A model generated the notes under the pieces. The model ran no database searches. It saw only the letters and a program-made list of their open reading frames with translations, and was not told the DNA's origin. A program made the position numbers and the translations under genes. DNA of 64,000 bases from Phlegmacium glaucopus (taxonomy: Eukaryota; Basidiomycota; Agaricomycetes; Agaricales; Cortinariaceae): contig MU129989.1 in the NCBI GenBank assembly GCA_015039465.1, positions 131,424 through 195,423 on the forward strand, read 5' to 3'. This document shows positions 10,411 through 21,030 of this stretch, piece by piece. Positions within the stretch are counted from its first letter, which is position 1; every line of letters begins with the position of its first letter.

Positions 10411-11096
10411 GTAGTGGGCCTAAATTAATGGTAGTGGGCCCAACAAGTTGTTGTCATGGCAGGTACTCAATAACTATGAAAGGTTGTTAGTACTCATGTA
10501 GCTAATGAATGAAAGAAAATAACCCCCAAGACGAGGGGACTCAGGGGAAGGGTAGGTTTAGCCATCATTATTTGATGAGGTGGTCATGTGGTGGTCATAG
10601 TTGTTGTTGCTCCAGGTGACGTGGTGGTATTGTTCAATGAGGTGGTGAGGCAGCAGTTGTAGTCATCATCATTGTTGTTGTGTGTGTGACGTGGCAAATG
10701 TGGTGGCAATGTTGTCTGAAAAATCAAAAAAATCATATTGGGTATCATAGAGTGATAGAGGACCATGCCAGGTGCTATAAGGTTGTCAGGTGGTGGGTCA
10801 CTATGTCACTTTCAATCAATGTTTATAATCTTTGATAGACTCTGCACCGTATACAGATGCTATCAATACTTAAAGACTGTACCAGGACAGGTAGGGCCTG
10901 ACATATCTTGTCAATAAACAAAGACCCTATTCATACTTGTGTAATGTATTGAGGTGTGTAGGGCCTGATCCACCTTGTTGGTGTATACAGACACTGAGAG
11001 ACCCAGGCCATCAGGTGAAAAAATACTACACTTACTGTCAAGTTTTTTTTACCAACCTTACTTTACTTACTTACTTATTAATTACTTTACTTACTT
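10411..11096. other. No gene seen; TGG-rich and TTAC-rich low complexity
   Basis: GGTGGT/GTTGTT-type sequence dominates 10560-10700. (TTAC)n-like microsatellite occupies about 11056-11096, next to the poly-T that marks the 3' end of the minus-strand LINE. I found no coding or RNA gene. Confidence 0.5.
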
Positions 11097-11111
11097 TTTT
11101 TTTTTTTTTTT
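11096..11111 (-). other. Poly(A) tail of the LINE
   Basis: An uninterrupted T run on the + strand follows (TTAC)n. It lies downstream, in element orientation, of the CCHC tail of ORF2 and so marks the 3' end of the reverse-transcribed copy. Confidence 0.75.
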
Positions 11112-11330
11112 CTCTTGAATCCAAGTTTATTGCCCTCTGTGGCAAGCCATATGGTAGACATGTACTACATGAGAGCTAACTATATGTACTGAGTTCCTGT
11201 ATCAGTTATAGACTACACATCTGCTATGAGTAACGCAGTGCAAAACTCAAAGCAGAAATTCCACATGAAGTAGTGTACATGTTGATGTACTGTTGTAATG
11301 TATATTAGGTTTGATGTTGATAAGGTTCCT

Positions 11331-11840
11331 TTATTGTTGTACAATTGCATTATCTTCACATGTAATTTGAAATTGACTGGTGCTTCCAATAAATTGAAAC
11401 AGATGTGGGAGAAGAGATGGGGTTGATAACAGTTTGCCTATGTCCCTAGTGTCTCTGCCCGTGTCTTGGATCATCTTTTGTCTTGCGTTATCATGTGCCA
11501 CACAGTGTATGAGGAAGTGTAACATGGTCTTGTTGTATCTGTGGCATCCTGGGCAAATTGGCAATGGTGCTTTTTGAATTCGATGCAAGTGCACATTTAA
11601 CAGTACATGTCCTGTTCTTAGTTGAAATAGTACTTGCTTGCCTGTGTTTCATATTGTGTGTGTGATTTTGGTGAATTTGTTGGAGGGGATTGATGTGTCA
11701 ATGTGCTTCATTCTATCAAATCTTGGTGATTTGTCCCATACTTCTATCACCAGATGTTTGAGCTTAGCATGGAATGCTTGTCGAACTGCGGACTTGCTGT
11801 GTGGTAACAATTTCCTCCGCCCTGCGCTATAAATTGTTGT
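11331..11840 (-). pseudogene. LINE ORF2 C-terminal region with CCHC zinc motif
   Basis: On the - strand from 11840 the translation gives RRKLLPHSKSAVRQAFHAKL, WDKSPRFDRMKHID and QLRTGH. It then gives HLHRIQKAPLPICPGC and MLHFLIHCVAHDNARQ, ending in LLPHLFQFIGSTSQF near 11370. This is the conserved tail downstream of RNase H in Tad1-like elements: CPGC plus H...C forms a zinc-binding motif. A stop after THTI (about 11655) shows decay. It is separated from the RNase H domain by an insertion of about 1.27 kb. Confidence 0.75.
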
Positions 11841-11844
11841 GAGT

Positions 11845-13117
11845 GTTGTATATAAACACTAACCAGAGATCAGTGGACCAGTCTTTAGGTCAAGAGACTC
11901 CCTGTTGTTCATTTAAGGAAGGTGTAACCTTGACTTATAACACACTTGAAAGGTGGTTGAGGCACAAGAGTAAGGAAGAGGATGAGGATGAAAAAGGAAG
12001 AGTCTTTGGTGAGACTATAGTGGTTGACAGTAGAGGACAGTGACAGTAAGGGACTGAAAAAGCGAACTTAGAGGGAGGAATTCACTAGAATTCCACTGAG
12101 AAGATGACTGTTGGGGAGTAAGAATGAATTGAGAGAAACTACCTATCCTGGTACAAAAGAGCAGTATTTATACCCTAAGGATGAGGCTATGTAGAACAAT
12201 AAAAAGAAAGAAGTACACATTGTCAAAGGAAGAAAGATAAAGAGAGGACAGCTGTGAGAAGAAAAGAACAATGGAAAAGAAGAAGGAACAATAAAAAAAT
12301 CTGTAAAGTGTCAAAGTGCAAGAGAAAAGAAAAGAAGACAGTGTACATAGTCCAATAGCAAAAATATATCAACTCCATAGGCGTGTGGTCATGTCAAAAA
12401 TGTGAAAGGTCCTGAGTCAACACTTGAAAGGCGCAGCCTTGTTCCCAAGAAAACACTACTTGCCCATGATCCCATGTCGTGCAGCCTTGATAACACTTGA
12501 CACACTGCAAGAATAATCCTCTGCTGCTGATTCATCTGCAATTCCTGCTTAGTTGTGATCCTCCTGGACTTTCTAAATTGTCATAAAGAGGGTGGGAAGG
12601 CTTCATGTACCGCATGAATGATGGTTTTGGCAGTGAATGATAAGATAAGAGGTAGATAATCAAGGATAGGGGACTGAGTGAGATCCAGGAGCGAGGTATG
12701 GCAAGATAGATAGCTGAGGGGAAGACTTGTGGGTCCATAGCCACAACAATGATGACAAAGCCTTTTACATAATGGGAGATGTAGTTGATGCATCCATAAA
12801 GGGGCCATTCTTGAAATGATGGACCAAAGATACAATCAAACACGAGCCGATGACCGATGTGAATAGTAGATTGATCGCTTTGTTGGATCACTAACCAAGG
12901 AACAAATGGATGGTAGATGCTTAGGAGCATGTCGATAGTGAAAATGATGGAGAGCATAGTGTGAGACATTGAGAGTATGATGAGCGATGAGGGTGATAAC
13001 GTTGAATGAATGATTTGTCAACCAGGAATGTGATTCAGGGCTGCTTCCAAAACAGGCAAGTGAATTCAAAGTCCGCTTATTTTCATGATGGCAACTTTTA
13101 AGCTTTCTTCTCATGCT
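11845..13117. mobile_element. Insertion of about 1.27 kb in LINE ORF2, type undetermined
   Basis: The LINE protein stops at KKVALLRTNTDW (13116) and resumes at AGRRKLLPHSKSA (11840), so the intervening stretch is foreign. Its left edge has a TATATAAACAC motif (about 11849) and the rest lacks coding features. Solo-LTR identity is a guess, because I could not match a clean target duplication. Minus-strand open frames within it (12532-13114) have no recognisable family and are probably fortuitous. Confidence 0.5.
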
Positions 13118-13915
13118 ACCAATCAGTATTGGTGCGCAATAGCGCCACTTTTTTTGCTTCTCTGTCTGCTGCCTTGTTGCCCTCTATGTCTACATGGCCT
13201 GGTGTCCACCTCATGAGTAAGTCCATATCTTTGTGTTTATTGTTTATCATGCTGAGCCTACAATGAAATAGATCCCATAGATGGTGACTTGGGCCTGGCT
13301 TGATTGTGTGAGTTGTGATGATTGCAGCTGTGTTGTCGACCCCCATAGGTACAAGTCCTTCTAGTGTTTGTTCTTCCCTTAGTAGCTCCAACCCTAGAAT
13401 CATTCCTACCCCTTCTCCCTTGTAGACTGTGTGGTGTTTCAACGAACCCAGTCTCATGTGTCTTTTGCTCTTTAACATTCCATTGTGGTAGATTACCGCT
13501 GCTGCCCCTACTTGTTCTTCAAATCCTGACCCGTCAGTGTACACTTTAATGCTTGTCCTGTCCCTACTATCCTTGTCTTTTGCTTTATCCTTGTTATCTG
13601 CAATTCTGATCGCTACTTTTGGTTCCCATTTAGGCCCTTGCCTCAATGCTTCTATTTTCTCCATCAACTTTGGTTTTAATTTGAACCTATACATCAGTTT
13701 GTGTAGCAGTGTGTGGTGTTTTTTGATGAATCTATGAGCTGCTTGATTGACTGATTTGTGTAGTGGATGTGAGCTTGGGAGTGTTGCCAGTCGTAACGCT
13801 GCTTGGAAATGGGTTTTATTGACTAGCAAGTGAAACAGAAGTAGGTCTGCATGTGCATCGAGTGAGTCTGTTGGCGATTCCGTGGGTGCTGCTAGCTGCC
13901 ACTTGCATTGGGAAG
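13116..13915 (-). pseudogene. LINE ORF2 RNase H domain
   Basis: On the - strand the linker after the lost RT (LDAHADLLLFHLLVNKTHFQ, ALRLATLPSSHPLHK) leads into an RNase H domain. It has KVYTDGSG (first Asp, about 13540), KGEGVGMILGLELL (Glu, about 13400), VDNTAAI (Asp, about 13335) and WTPGHVDIEGNKAADREAK (last Asp, about 13165-13200). All four catalytic acids are present. The domain removes the RNA strand after reverse transcription. Upstream, at about 13915, the sequence switches abruptly from pre-RT to post-RT sequence, so the polymerase itself has been deleted. Confidence 0.82.
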
Positions 13916-13924
13916 AATAGTTGA

Positions 13925-15240
13925 TATAACATCTTTCCTTTCTCTTTGTTGGTATATGCTTCCTGTATGACCTCCTTGGTGACGGGGTCTCTGATTTGTA
14001 ATGTTGGTACCCTGCAACTGCCACCATCCGTTGCTGGGCCCGATACCATCCTATTGGCTGCCCACACCCCCTCTTTGTCTAATGTCTTTAACCAGTCTAT
14101 CTAGTGTTCTATTTTTGTGATGCGTATCGCTTGTGAGTAGTTGTTTCATGCTTGTCTGTATGCTTCATGAGATGGATCTTTGTCTAGTGCCCTTCTTTTA
14201 TATGATTTCCTTGCCCATTTCTCTTTCTCCTTTTTCATGTCCACTAACTCCTTGGTCCACCATCTTTTTGAGTATGGGCTTAGTTTTGTCTTTGGAATGT
14301 GTTTTTGTATTGCTGCCTTTATGACATTGTCTAACTGCGACAATTTGGCAAGCATCTGTTCTGTTGAGGTGAATTCCTCTGGTTCTTCCAACTCTGTTAT
14401 CCCTTCCCCTAATGTGTTTCAGAATTCCTCCCAATTTGTCATTTTGTAGTTGTATCTGTCTGTATGCAACACTCGCTTTGGGTCTATATCCAAGTGGCTT
14501 ATGATTGACATGTGGTCTTTTTTTTGTGGGCATAAATGTGGTTTGGTGTTGCATACGATGAATGCTTCACTCAGGTCTTCTGAGCAAAACATGTTGTCCA
14601 CCTGAGTAAAGTTTTTTGTTGCACATGCTTCTAGCATTTCTCATGTCATACTTTTTGATTAGATCAAGTAGCGGTTGTGTCGCCTCTAGCACTGCCCTTG
14701 TGAATAGGTGCAAGTTTCTTTCCTCATCCCATATTGGATGATGTCAATTGAAGTTGCCTAGCTAGATGTATTTTTTCTTTGTCCGTTCCTCTCTTCTTAT
14801 TCCTTCCTCTGTTCCTTTCTGTTCTCATGTATTCTTTCAGCACTTCTAGACTTCTGTTGTGTTTGCAATCGTTGTATATGTTAATCAATGATATACCTCC
14901 AAATTTGCCATGTATCCGTATTCCTGATATGTCTGATGATGTCATTGGTATCTCTGCCCAATTGTTTGTGGATATCTGCCAGTTGACTAGTATCATGGAT
15001 CTGGTCTTGCTGGGATCAGTGAGGTGTTGCTTTGGGTATACCATGATCCAGTGTGGATTGGCTCCTGTGCATCCTAGGAAGTCTATGTGCGGTTCTTGAA
15101 TTGCTGCTATATCGTAATCATTGTTTTTTAGTGATTGTAGGAGGTCAATTTGCCCTTCTAGCGATCAATTCATATTTTGCTGCCATATCCTTAACTTTTG
15201 TGGTTGTTGTGTATTGGTTGTATCAGACATATGAAAGTAT
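13925..15240 (-). pseudogene. LINE ORF2 endonuclease and pre-RT region
   Basis: The segment starts on the - strand near 15200 with an APE-type endonuclease: LLQSLKNNDYDIAAIQEPHI (about 15105-15165), HWIMVYPKQHLTDPSKTRSM (about 14995-15055), GKFGGISLINIYNDCKHNRS (about 14850-14910). It continues through TKNFTQVDNMFCSEDLSEAF and LCPQKKDHMSIISHLDID to about 14480. The pre-RT part has RWWTKELVDMKKEKEKWAR (about 14210-14260) and then VWAANRMVSGPATDGG, VTKEVIQEAYTNKEKGKMLY ending near 13925. Several frameshifts and stops are present. The endonuclease would nick the target DNA. Confidence 0.78.
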
Positions 15241-15740
15241 GCTGGATAATCTTTCTTTGTCAATTTCTTCTTCTGCCTCGTCAATTTGTTCCATTTGCTC
15301 TGCCTATAATCTTGAGTCTTTGGTTGCCCACACCTCAGTGAGGGTGGTTTGCGTTGGTCCTTTGCTTTTATGTGTTTTGTGTCTGTAGTTCCACTTTCCT
15401 GTAGCTGAACAACCTCCCATATCCCTTCCTTTGCCCTTGTCAGTTTTATTGAGTAGTTCTTCTTGATGCCCTTGTCTTATTGTATTTTTGTTTCTCGCTC
15501 CTTCCTTCATTCCTTCCCACCCACTGTCTCTGTTATTGTAATCCCTTCCTTCTCCTTGCATGCCCCCAGCCAATTGTCCTTTTCCCTTCATGTAGTAGTT
15601 GTTTGCACTTTCTTTTGTTCAATCACTTCTCCCCGCCTTCTCCCACTCGCCTCCTTTGTCCTCCTTGTCATTTCCATCTGTGGTTACCCATGTTGCTGGA
15701 TCAGTTGTGCAAAAGAACTTGTACTTGTTTTCTTGATGCG
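15241..15740 (-). pseudogene. LINE gag/ORF2 linker, degenerate
   Basis: The - strand carries Lys/Gly/Asn-rich sequence (KGKGQLAGGMQGEGRDYNN, KTDKGKGRDMGG, TLTEVWATKDSRL). It fits the low-complexity region between gag zinc knuckles and the endonuclease in Tad1-like elements. No catalytic motif is seen. Confidence 0.5.
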
Positions 15741-16318
15741 TGTTAAGTTTAAAACAAGGGAGTCACATCAGAGTAACACCGGATCAGATGGAATGGAACC
15801 GGAACAAGTAACGGAAAGGACTTTGGCCTCAGCATATGTGCTGTGCCGCCCAGCTCCTACAATGTCCTGATTTTGGAACCGGAAGAGAATGGAAAGACGG
15901 AAGACCTCAGTGACTTAGAGGACAAACCAGAGGAGGAAACTAAGATGATATTTGAACTGAGGAAAAACATACAAGTTCAAGTACTTAAATATAAAAGGAA
16001 TTGCAACCGAAATATAGAATATAAATATAAGTGCTGCATTCTGCTCCCAGAAAAGGTCCTGCATTCTTGGGTGAATAATCCATGGCTGGTGTGCTGACTG
16101 ATAGTGGGAAAGTGATGACAAAGAAATAGTTGTTATGGCGAAGGTGTGGTAATGGGTTTGGAGTACCATCGGAAGAGTCGGAATGATACAGAGAAGTCTC
16201 AGAGTTGGACGTAGGAGGAGTAGAACCAGAAACAAGGGAAAGTACTGGAACGGAGTACGGACTACCGGAAACAACTCTGACGGAGTCAGACCGGAGTAAC
16301 CTATGATGGAATGTAACA
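15741..16318. mobile_element. Solo LTR B, copy 1 (578 bp)
   Basis: It starts TGTTAAGTTTAAAACAAG and ends GGAATGTAACA, so the ends are TGTTA/TAACA. It matches 20340-20918 along its whole length. Flanks are ATGCG (15736-15740) and ATGCA (16319-16323), a 5-bp duplication with one C-to-T type change on the complementary strand. Compared with copy 2 it has lost several CpGs to CA or TG, so it looks older or more heavily methylated. Confidence 0.88.
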
Positions 16319-16329
16319 ATGCATTCAAT

Positions 16330-16640
16330 TCATTCTGTCAATTCTTTCCAGAAACAATGGGGACCTTCTGTCTGCCGCTCCATGTCCTTTAGCTTGTCTG
16401 TTGTTCCTTATTTTGCAATTGGAGCATTCCAAGTTGGATTGCTCGGTTTCTGTGCATTCATTGGTTCTGTGATGTTTCCCACAACACCCGCATACATCAT
16501 GTGTCAATGCACAACTTGCAGCTTTATGTACTCTGAAACATTAGCACTTTAGACAGTGTTTTGGCTCTTGTGTGTGTTTTCTTCCCCATCTCTTCTTCCC
16601 CTCCATGAATATGCCTATTCTTATTGCTTGATTTGCATCC
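16330..16640 (-). pseudogene. LINE gag C-terminus with zinc knuckles
   Basis: On the - strand from about 16640 the frame reads DANQAIRIGIFMEGKKRWGR, KHTQEPKHCLKC, RVHKAASCALTHDVCGCCGK and HHRTNECTETEQSNLECSNC. The Cys/His pattern gives the zinc knuckles typical of Tad1 ORF1. It continues the gag part at 18930-20065, from which it is separated by LTR-type insertions. Confidence 0.75.
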
Positions 16641-16863
16641 TCCTGTTGATAGGATCCATATAGCCTCTAGGTTTGTAAACTGGTTATTTTTGTGATTTAA
16701 CAACTTTGCAGTATATGTGGATGCCTCGCGGGTACCAACTTCATTTGCACTCTCACTCGCGGTTCTCACACATCCTTTGCACCTCACATAACATGATATA
16801 GTACTCGCATAACCTTCACACATCACTTCTACAACCTTCATAACTATCCAAAGCACCCTCATT

Positions 16864-18242
16864 TGTTAGCATCAGGAAAAATGATTTTGGCCCTAGGTAG
16901 CCTTGGGTAATTTGTTAGTATCACATCACTACTCAGGACATCCCAGGACACCCCAGGACACCCCAGGACATCCTAGAGCAGCACAGGTAAAATTTGAGTG
17001 TTACACACTTATCCAAGGACACCTCAGGACAACCTAGGACAGCATAGATAAAGTTTTGAGTGTCACCCATTTTCTCAGGACACCTTTAGTGTATCCTGGT
17101 GCATTGACCATCTGGATTAAATCACATCAGGAGGCCCTGGGAGTCCCTTAGAATTTATGAATTTTGCTAGAAAATCTTTAACCGCCGCGTCCAGGAAAGT
17201 ATTTTGCAGTTTTCTCAATAAGGAGAGCTGCTATTAATATAATTTAAACATATTCAGGGTCCTAAAACAATTCTCTACCATCTTTAAAAAATTTCCTTTT
17301 TTGGAATTTATGTAATCTACCCTGACCCAGCACCATATGCTTGAAATCATGCTTATCTGTGATCATGTGACCAATGGTCTGTGCGCCATCCAAAAGATAT
17401 ATAAACCACCCACAATTTTGTTTTCTTATTTCCTACTTCCCCAGTATTATACTAGTATATTTATGTATCACTATTTTATTATTATTTTATTACTAGTATA
17501 TATATGATGTTTAGAATAATTGAATATAATTTTATTATTATTATTATTATTCTGTTGTGTGAGACCACTCAAATATCTGGTTTATATATGTTTTCTAGCA
17601 TCAGATCCAAAGGGACTAAGGCTGCCTCAGGTTGCTCTCAGGTTGCCTCAGGTTGCCTCAGGTTGCCTCAGGACACTCTCAGGTTGCCTCAGGTTGCCCC
17701 AGGACAGCCTAAGATTTTTCATACATGGGTAACTTGCACCCCAGGGTGACCTCTTGACCTGAGCGCCCTGAGCTGCCTGGGGCACCCAAGGACATTTCAG
17801 GACAGCCTAGGGCTGAAGTCATTTTTCCTGATGAGGGCAACTGCGACGCTGACTTAGTCAAGCTAGCAGGGGATCCAAAGTTAATAATATTTCAGAAAAG
17901 ATATCTACAAGTGACTTACCTAGCAGGGGATCCAAAGAGGAAAGGATGGGGATCCCTGCTAGGCTGGGGGTGTTTAAGTACTAATATGGACATAACGGAG
18001 ATATAAAATAAATAAAGGAATGATACAATAATAATTAATTAATTAAATAAGAAGTGGTGCGATATGAAAAATAGAAATAAAAGACGGAGTGAATCAGAGG
18101 ACCGGAGTCAGAGCGGAACTACAGGATTCCGGAGTCAACCGGTGACGGAAGTGGAGTTGGACAGAAGGTCGGAGGTCGTCGGAAAGGTGGGGTGTATGAT
18201 TCTAGAGTTGAGGTTTGGGTTAAAGTCAGGTGTCCCCTAACA
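16864..18242. mobile_element. Solo LTR D, copy 1, carrying a MITE
   Basis: The ends are TGTTAG (16864) and CCCCTAACA (18242), with a perfect 5-bp target duplication TCATT at 16859-16863 and 18243-18247. Without the MITE and its duplicated AG the LTR is 413 bp and aligns with copy 2 at 22442-22856, including two GCAGGGGATCCAAAG boxes. It keeps CpGs (GCGACGCTG) that are CAATGCTG in copy 2. Confidence 0.88.
16870..17833. mobile_element. 964-bp MITE (family 1 ends) in LTR D copy 1
   Basis: The terminal inverted repeats are CATCAGGAAAAATGATTTT (left) and the complement of GAAGTCATTTTTCCTGATG (right). AG is found on both sides (16868-16869 and 17834-17835). Copy 2 of LTR D shows the empty site TGTTAGGGCAACTGC, so the 2-bp duplication is directly supported. 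The left arm contains CCAGGACACC repeats and the right arm contains CTCAGGTTGC repeats, about 10-12 bp per unit. No transposase is present. It shares the CATCAGGAA end and 2-bp target with the MITE at 1199-1794. Confidence 0.82.
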
Positions 18243-18929
18243 TCATTCCTCTTCACACTTCATACTTCAACATATCTTCAGTTCTCTCAGTCAATATTGG
18301 ACTTAACCATTTGATCCCTTTGCAACCATACCTTCACACAGCCACTCTCTAATCTCACAGTCTTTCATGGTTCACACACACATTCCTTACCTCTCCGTGC
18401 ATCCTTTGCATTGCTTTTATTATGGTCCGTGTTGTCTTGCATTTACTTTCTTTCATCTTTCCATATATATATATTTATCATTCTTTCAAAACAGGAGGTC
18501 ATTCAACTGACCTCCTTACTCATCATCTTTATTTTTACTTTGTCTCCTATTCCTTTGTTACCAAACTACTGGGTCAATGTGACTTTGCATTAGCTCAATT
18601 TTACATTACTGTTTCGCATATCCACACCTGGTTAGTTTACAACTCTTGTATTAAGTATCCATAGCAAGGAGGAGGCACGGTGAACAAGAGACAGCCAGAG
18701 TTTTGATCCCATAAACTTTGCAGCAATGTTCTAAGTCAATAGTCTCATTCTTTAAGCTACTTTTCATACTGCGTTGTCGTTTGCGAACTCCACTATCTTT
18801 GCGGTCTACTCTTCTTGCGTATTTCAATACCGCAAACTTCTCTTTAATTCTATCAAGGAAATCTACATTAACCCCTCTGAACTATGTTACTACTTGCGGT
18901 CTGAACCCACCACAGGTACATCACCATGT

Positions 18930-20065
18930 AGCGAATCCGAATATGGCAATGGCTGTGCATTGCCCTTGCGCACGTAGATGTATAGGTTTGATCCACTTTG
19001 CTTCTCGGATTGCCCCCTCTTCTAATCCGCTTGCTAGCTCTATTGTTGCCCATTCACTCTTTTGGTCTACATTGAATGTTGTTGGTACCCAATCGAGTAC
19101 CACTTTGTACGTGAGTTCCCTGTAGTCCAGTATTGACCCCATTTTCTTGATGAAGAGCTCCATCACTTCCTTGCCCCTGATCCACTCCGCTGCTTCCACC
19201 AAATTCATCTCGTATAGTATGTCTCCTGGCCCTCCCACTCTGTTTGCTCCCATAAATTTGGTACCTGCTGGTTTAAACTCCACTTGTTTGTCCATGAGTT
19301 GGATTGCTATGTTTGCTTTTTCCCAAGTTGTTTTTTGGTGAGCTCCTTCATGCCTATACCCTCCATACCTTCTGCTCTTCGCAATCTTACCCTTCTGTTT
19401 TGCAGTTCTGCTTTCATGATTGCACTAGCATGTGCCACTGGGACCACTTTTCTAGCTCTGGTTGCATATGTGTCTCTTGTTTCCTTTCCCAATCCTTCAT
19501 ATTCCACCCATCTGCCCTTGTCTTGCTCTCCTGTCCTTCCTTCCCCAGCTGCCGTGTAGGATGATATTGTCTCCTTGAGTCCTGTGAAGATCCCATGACA
19601 TTCTTCATGGAGTTCCTCTACCAAGTTGAATACAGTGAGTGTGGTTGTTGTTAATTGTTCCAACGCTTCCTCCAATTTGATTCTGACTTGGTTCGTAGCT
19701 GTGCTGATAGATTTAGCAATGAGGTCCATTATGGCCTCTATGTTGTTGTCCTGATTGATATTGTTTATTAGAAATGCTATTGCCTTGAATGCTTCCACTG
19801 TATGTTTGGGATGTAATACTTGTCACGACAGTTGCATGACAATCGAGCTTAGCATTTCCATAGATAGTGCTGTGTGTTCGCATTTGAATTCTCTGTCTGT
19901 TAGGAATTCTCTGGCCATGTGTGCGTCTTTGACTGTTGATTCTGATGCCTTGACTATATTGTCGCGTAGTTTGCCTGTGCCATTGGTGGTGGCTCTCATA
20001 ACTCTCGCATTTGACCCTGTTGGTGGGGTGGGCATCTCTTTGGTATGTGTGTAGATATTGAACAA
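18930..20065 (-). pseudogene. LINE gag (ORF1), N-terminal and central part
   Basis: On the - strand the region encodes an N-terminal helical part (TVKDAHMAREFLTDREFKC near 19900; KSISTATNQVRIKLEEALEQ near 19700). The conserved gag core follows: DILYEMNLVEAAEWIRGKEV (about 19200), LTYKVVLDWVPTTFNVD (about 19090) and EGAIREAKWIKPIHLRAQG (about 18970-19025), then FGFAT where insertion C begins. Gag binds the element RNA. No ATG start is clear and frameshifts near 19300 and 19800 are needed. Confidence 0.7.
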
Positions 20066-20199
20066 AATATTGCTTTATTGTATAGCTACTCTAGTTGATG
20101 CTGTCCACACAAACCTTGAGACCGTATTCCAGCTTTGCCAAGCATGGGAAATAGTGGTAAGGTGATGGTTACGGATCAACAAGCCCTCCTACTTATCAA

Positions 20200-20320
20200 T
20201 TATTTACTTACTTATTATTACTAGTAGTATTTTACTTATTACTATTATTAACATTAGTAGTATTTATGACCACTTAACTAGTTACTTATTAATTGTTAGT
20301 AGTAGTATTGCTATTAGCAT
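20200..20320 (+). repeat. TTA/TAG-rich microsatellite-like tract
   Basis: ACTTATT, ATTACTAGTAG and TTAGTAGTAGTATT repeats of variable length sit at the upstream edge of the LINE. Confidence 0.6.
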
Positions 20321-20339
20321 TGTGAGTTAGGCAAGAGGG

Positions 20340-20918
20340 TGTTAAGTTTAAAACAAGGTAGTCACGTCGGAGTTACTCCGGAACGGACAGAACGGAACCG
20401 GAACAGTAAGCGGAAAGGACATTGGCCTCAGCGTGTGTGCTGTGCCGCCCAGCTCCTAAGGTGTCCTGATTTCGGAACGGAAGAAGAAGTAATAAGACAG
20501 AAGACCTCAGTGACTTAGAGGATGAACAAGAGGAGGAAACAAAGTTGATATTCGAGCTGAGGGAAAACATACAAGTTTCGAGTACTTAAATAAATAAAGG
20601 AATAGCAACCAAAATATAAGAGATAAATATAAGTGCTGCGTTCTGCTCCCGGAAAGGTTCTGCATTCTTGGGTGAATAATCCATGGCGGGTATGCTGACT
20701 GATGATGGGAAAGATGATGACAAAGAATAGTGGTAGTGGCGAAGAAGTGATAACGGGTTTGGAGTATAGACGGAGGAACCGGAATGACACGGAGAAGTCT
20801 CGGAGTTGAACATAGGAAGAGTAGTTCGGGATATAAGGGAAGGCACTGTACGGAGTATGGACTACCGGAAACAGCTCCGACGGAGCCAGACCGGAGTAAT
20901 GTATAACGGAATGTAACA
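20340..20918. mobile_element. Solo LTR B, copy 2 (579 bp)
   Basis: TGTTAAGTTT...ATGTAACA is flanked by the perfect 5-bp duplication GAGGG (20335-20339 and 20919-20923). It is CpG-rich compared with copy 1 (for example CACGTCGGAG against CACATCAGAG). Minus-strand open frames across it are not gene-like. Confidence 0.9.
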
Positions 20919-21030
20919 GAGGGAAAGATTCTAACATCTACCAAGAATTGAATGTGTGACCCATTATGACAAGTTGCAGTACTAAAGACCATTATACCAT
21001 TATTCCATGTATACATAAAGAAACTAACAG

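Larger units (their letters stand above)
16647..18926. mobile_element. Putative LTR C (about 0.9 kb without its own insertions)
   Basis: The gag frame breaks after FGFAT (at about 18927) and resumes at EDANQAI (about 16640). The insert begins TGATAGGATCC and ends CATCACCA. It is flanked by TGT at 16644-16646 and 18927-18929, a 3-bp repeat only, so the boundaries are provisional. Its first eight bases, TGATAGGA, equal those of solo LTR A. It contains LTR D copy 1, which in turn holds MITE 2. Confidence 0.5.
11097..20205 (-). mobile_element. Tad1-like LINE retrotransposon, full span with insertions
   Basis: Read on the - strand the element runs gag, endonuclease, pre-RT linker, RNase H and C-terminal CCHC box, the order known for Tad1-clade fungal LINEs. 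The 3' end is a run of about 16 T on the + strand (11096-11111), a poly(A) tail on the element strand. The upstream end is not sharply defined. A TTTACTTACTTATTA sequence at 20203-20217 resembles the TTAC microsatellite beside the poly(A) (about 11064-11080) and may be the target duplication. Insertions interrupt it at about 11845-13117, 15741-16318 and 16647-18926. The RT core is missing. Confidence 0.8.

Noticed and set aside
12532..13114. Minus-strand frames of 145 and 92 codons in the LINE
   Set aside because: They lie within the foreign insertion, lack a recognisable family and overlap each other in different frames.
20507..21016. 169-codon minus-strand frame
   Set aside because: It lies across solo LTR B, repeats in copy 1 only with disruptions, and has no protein features.
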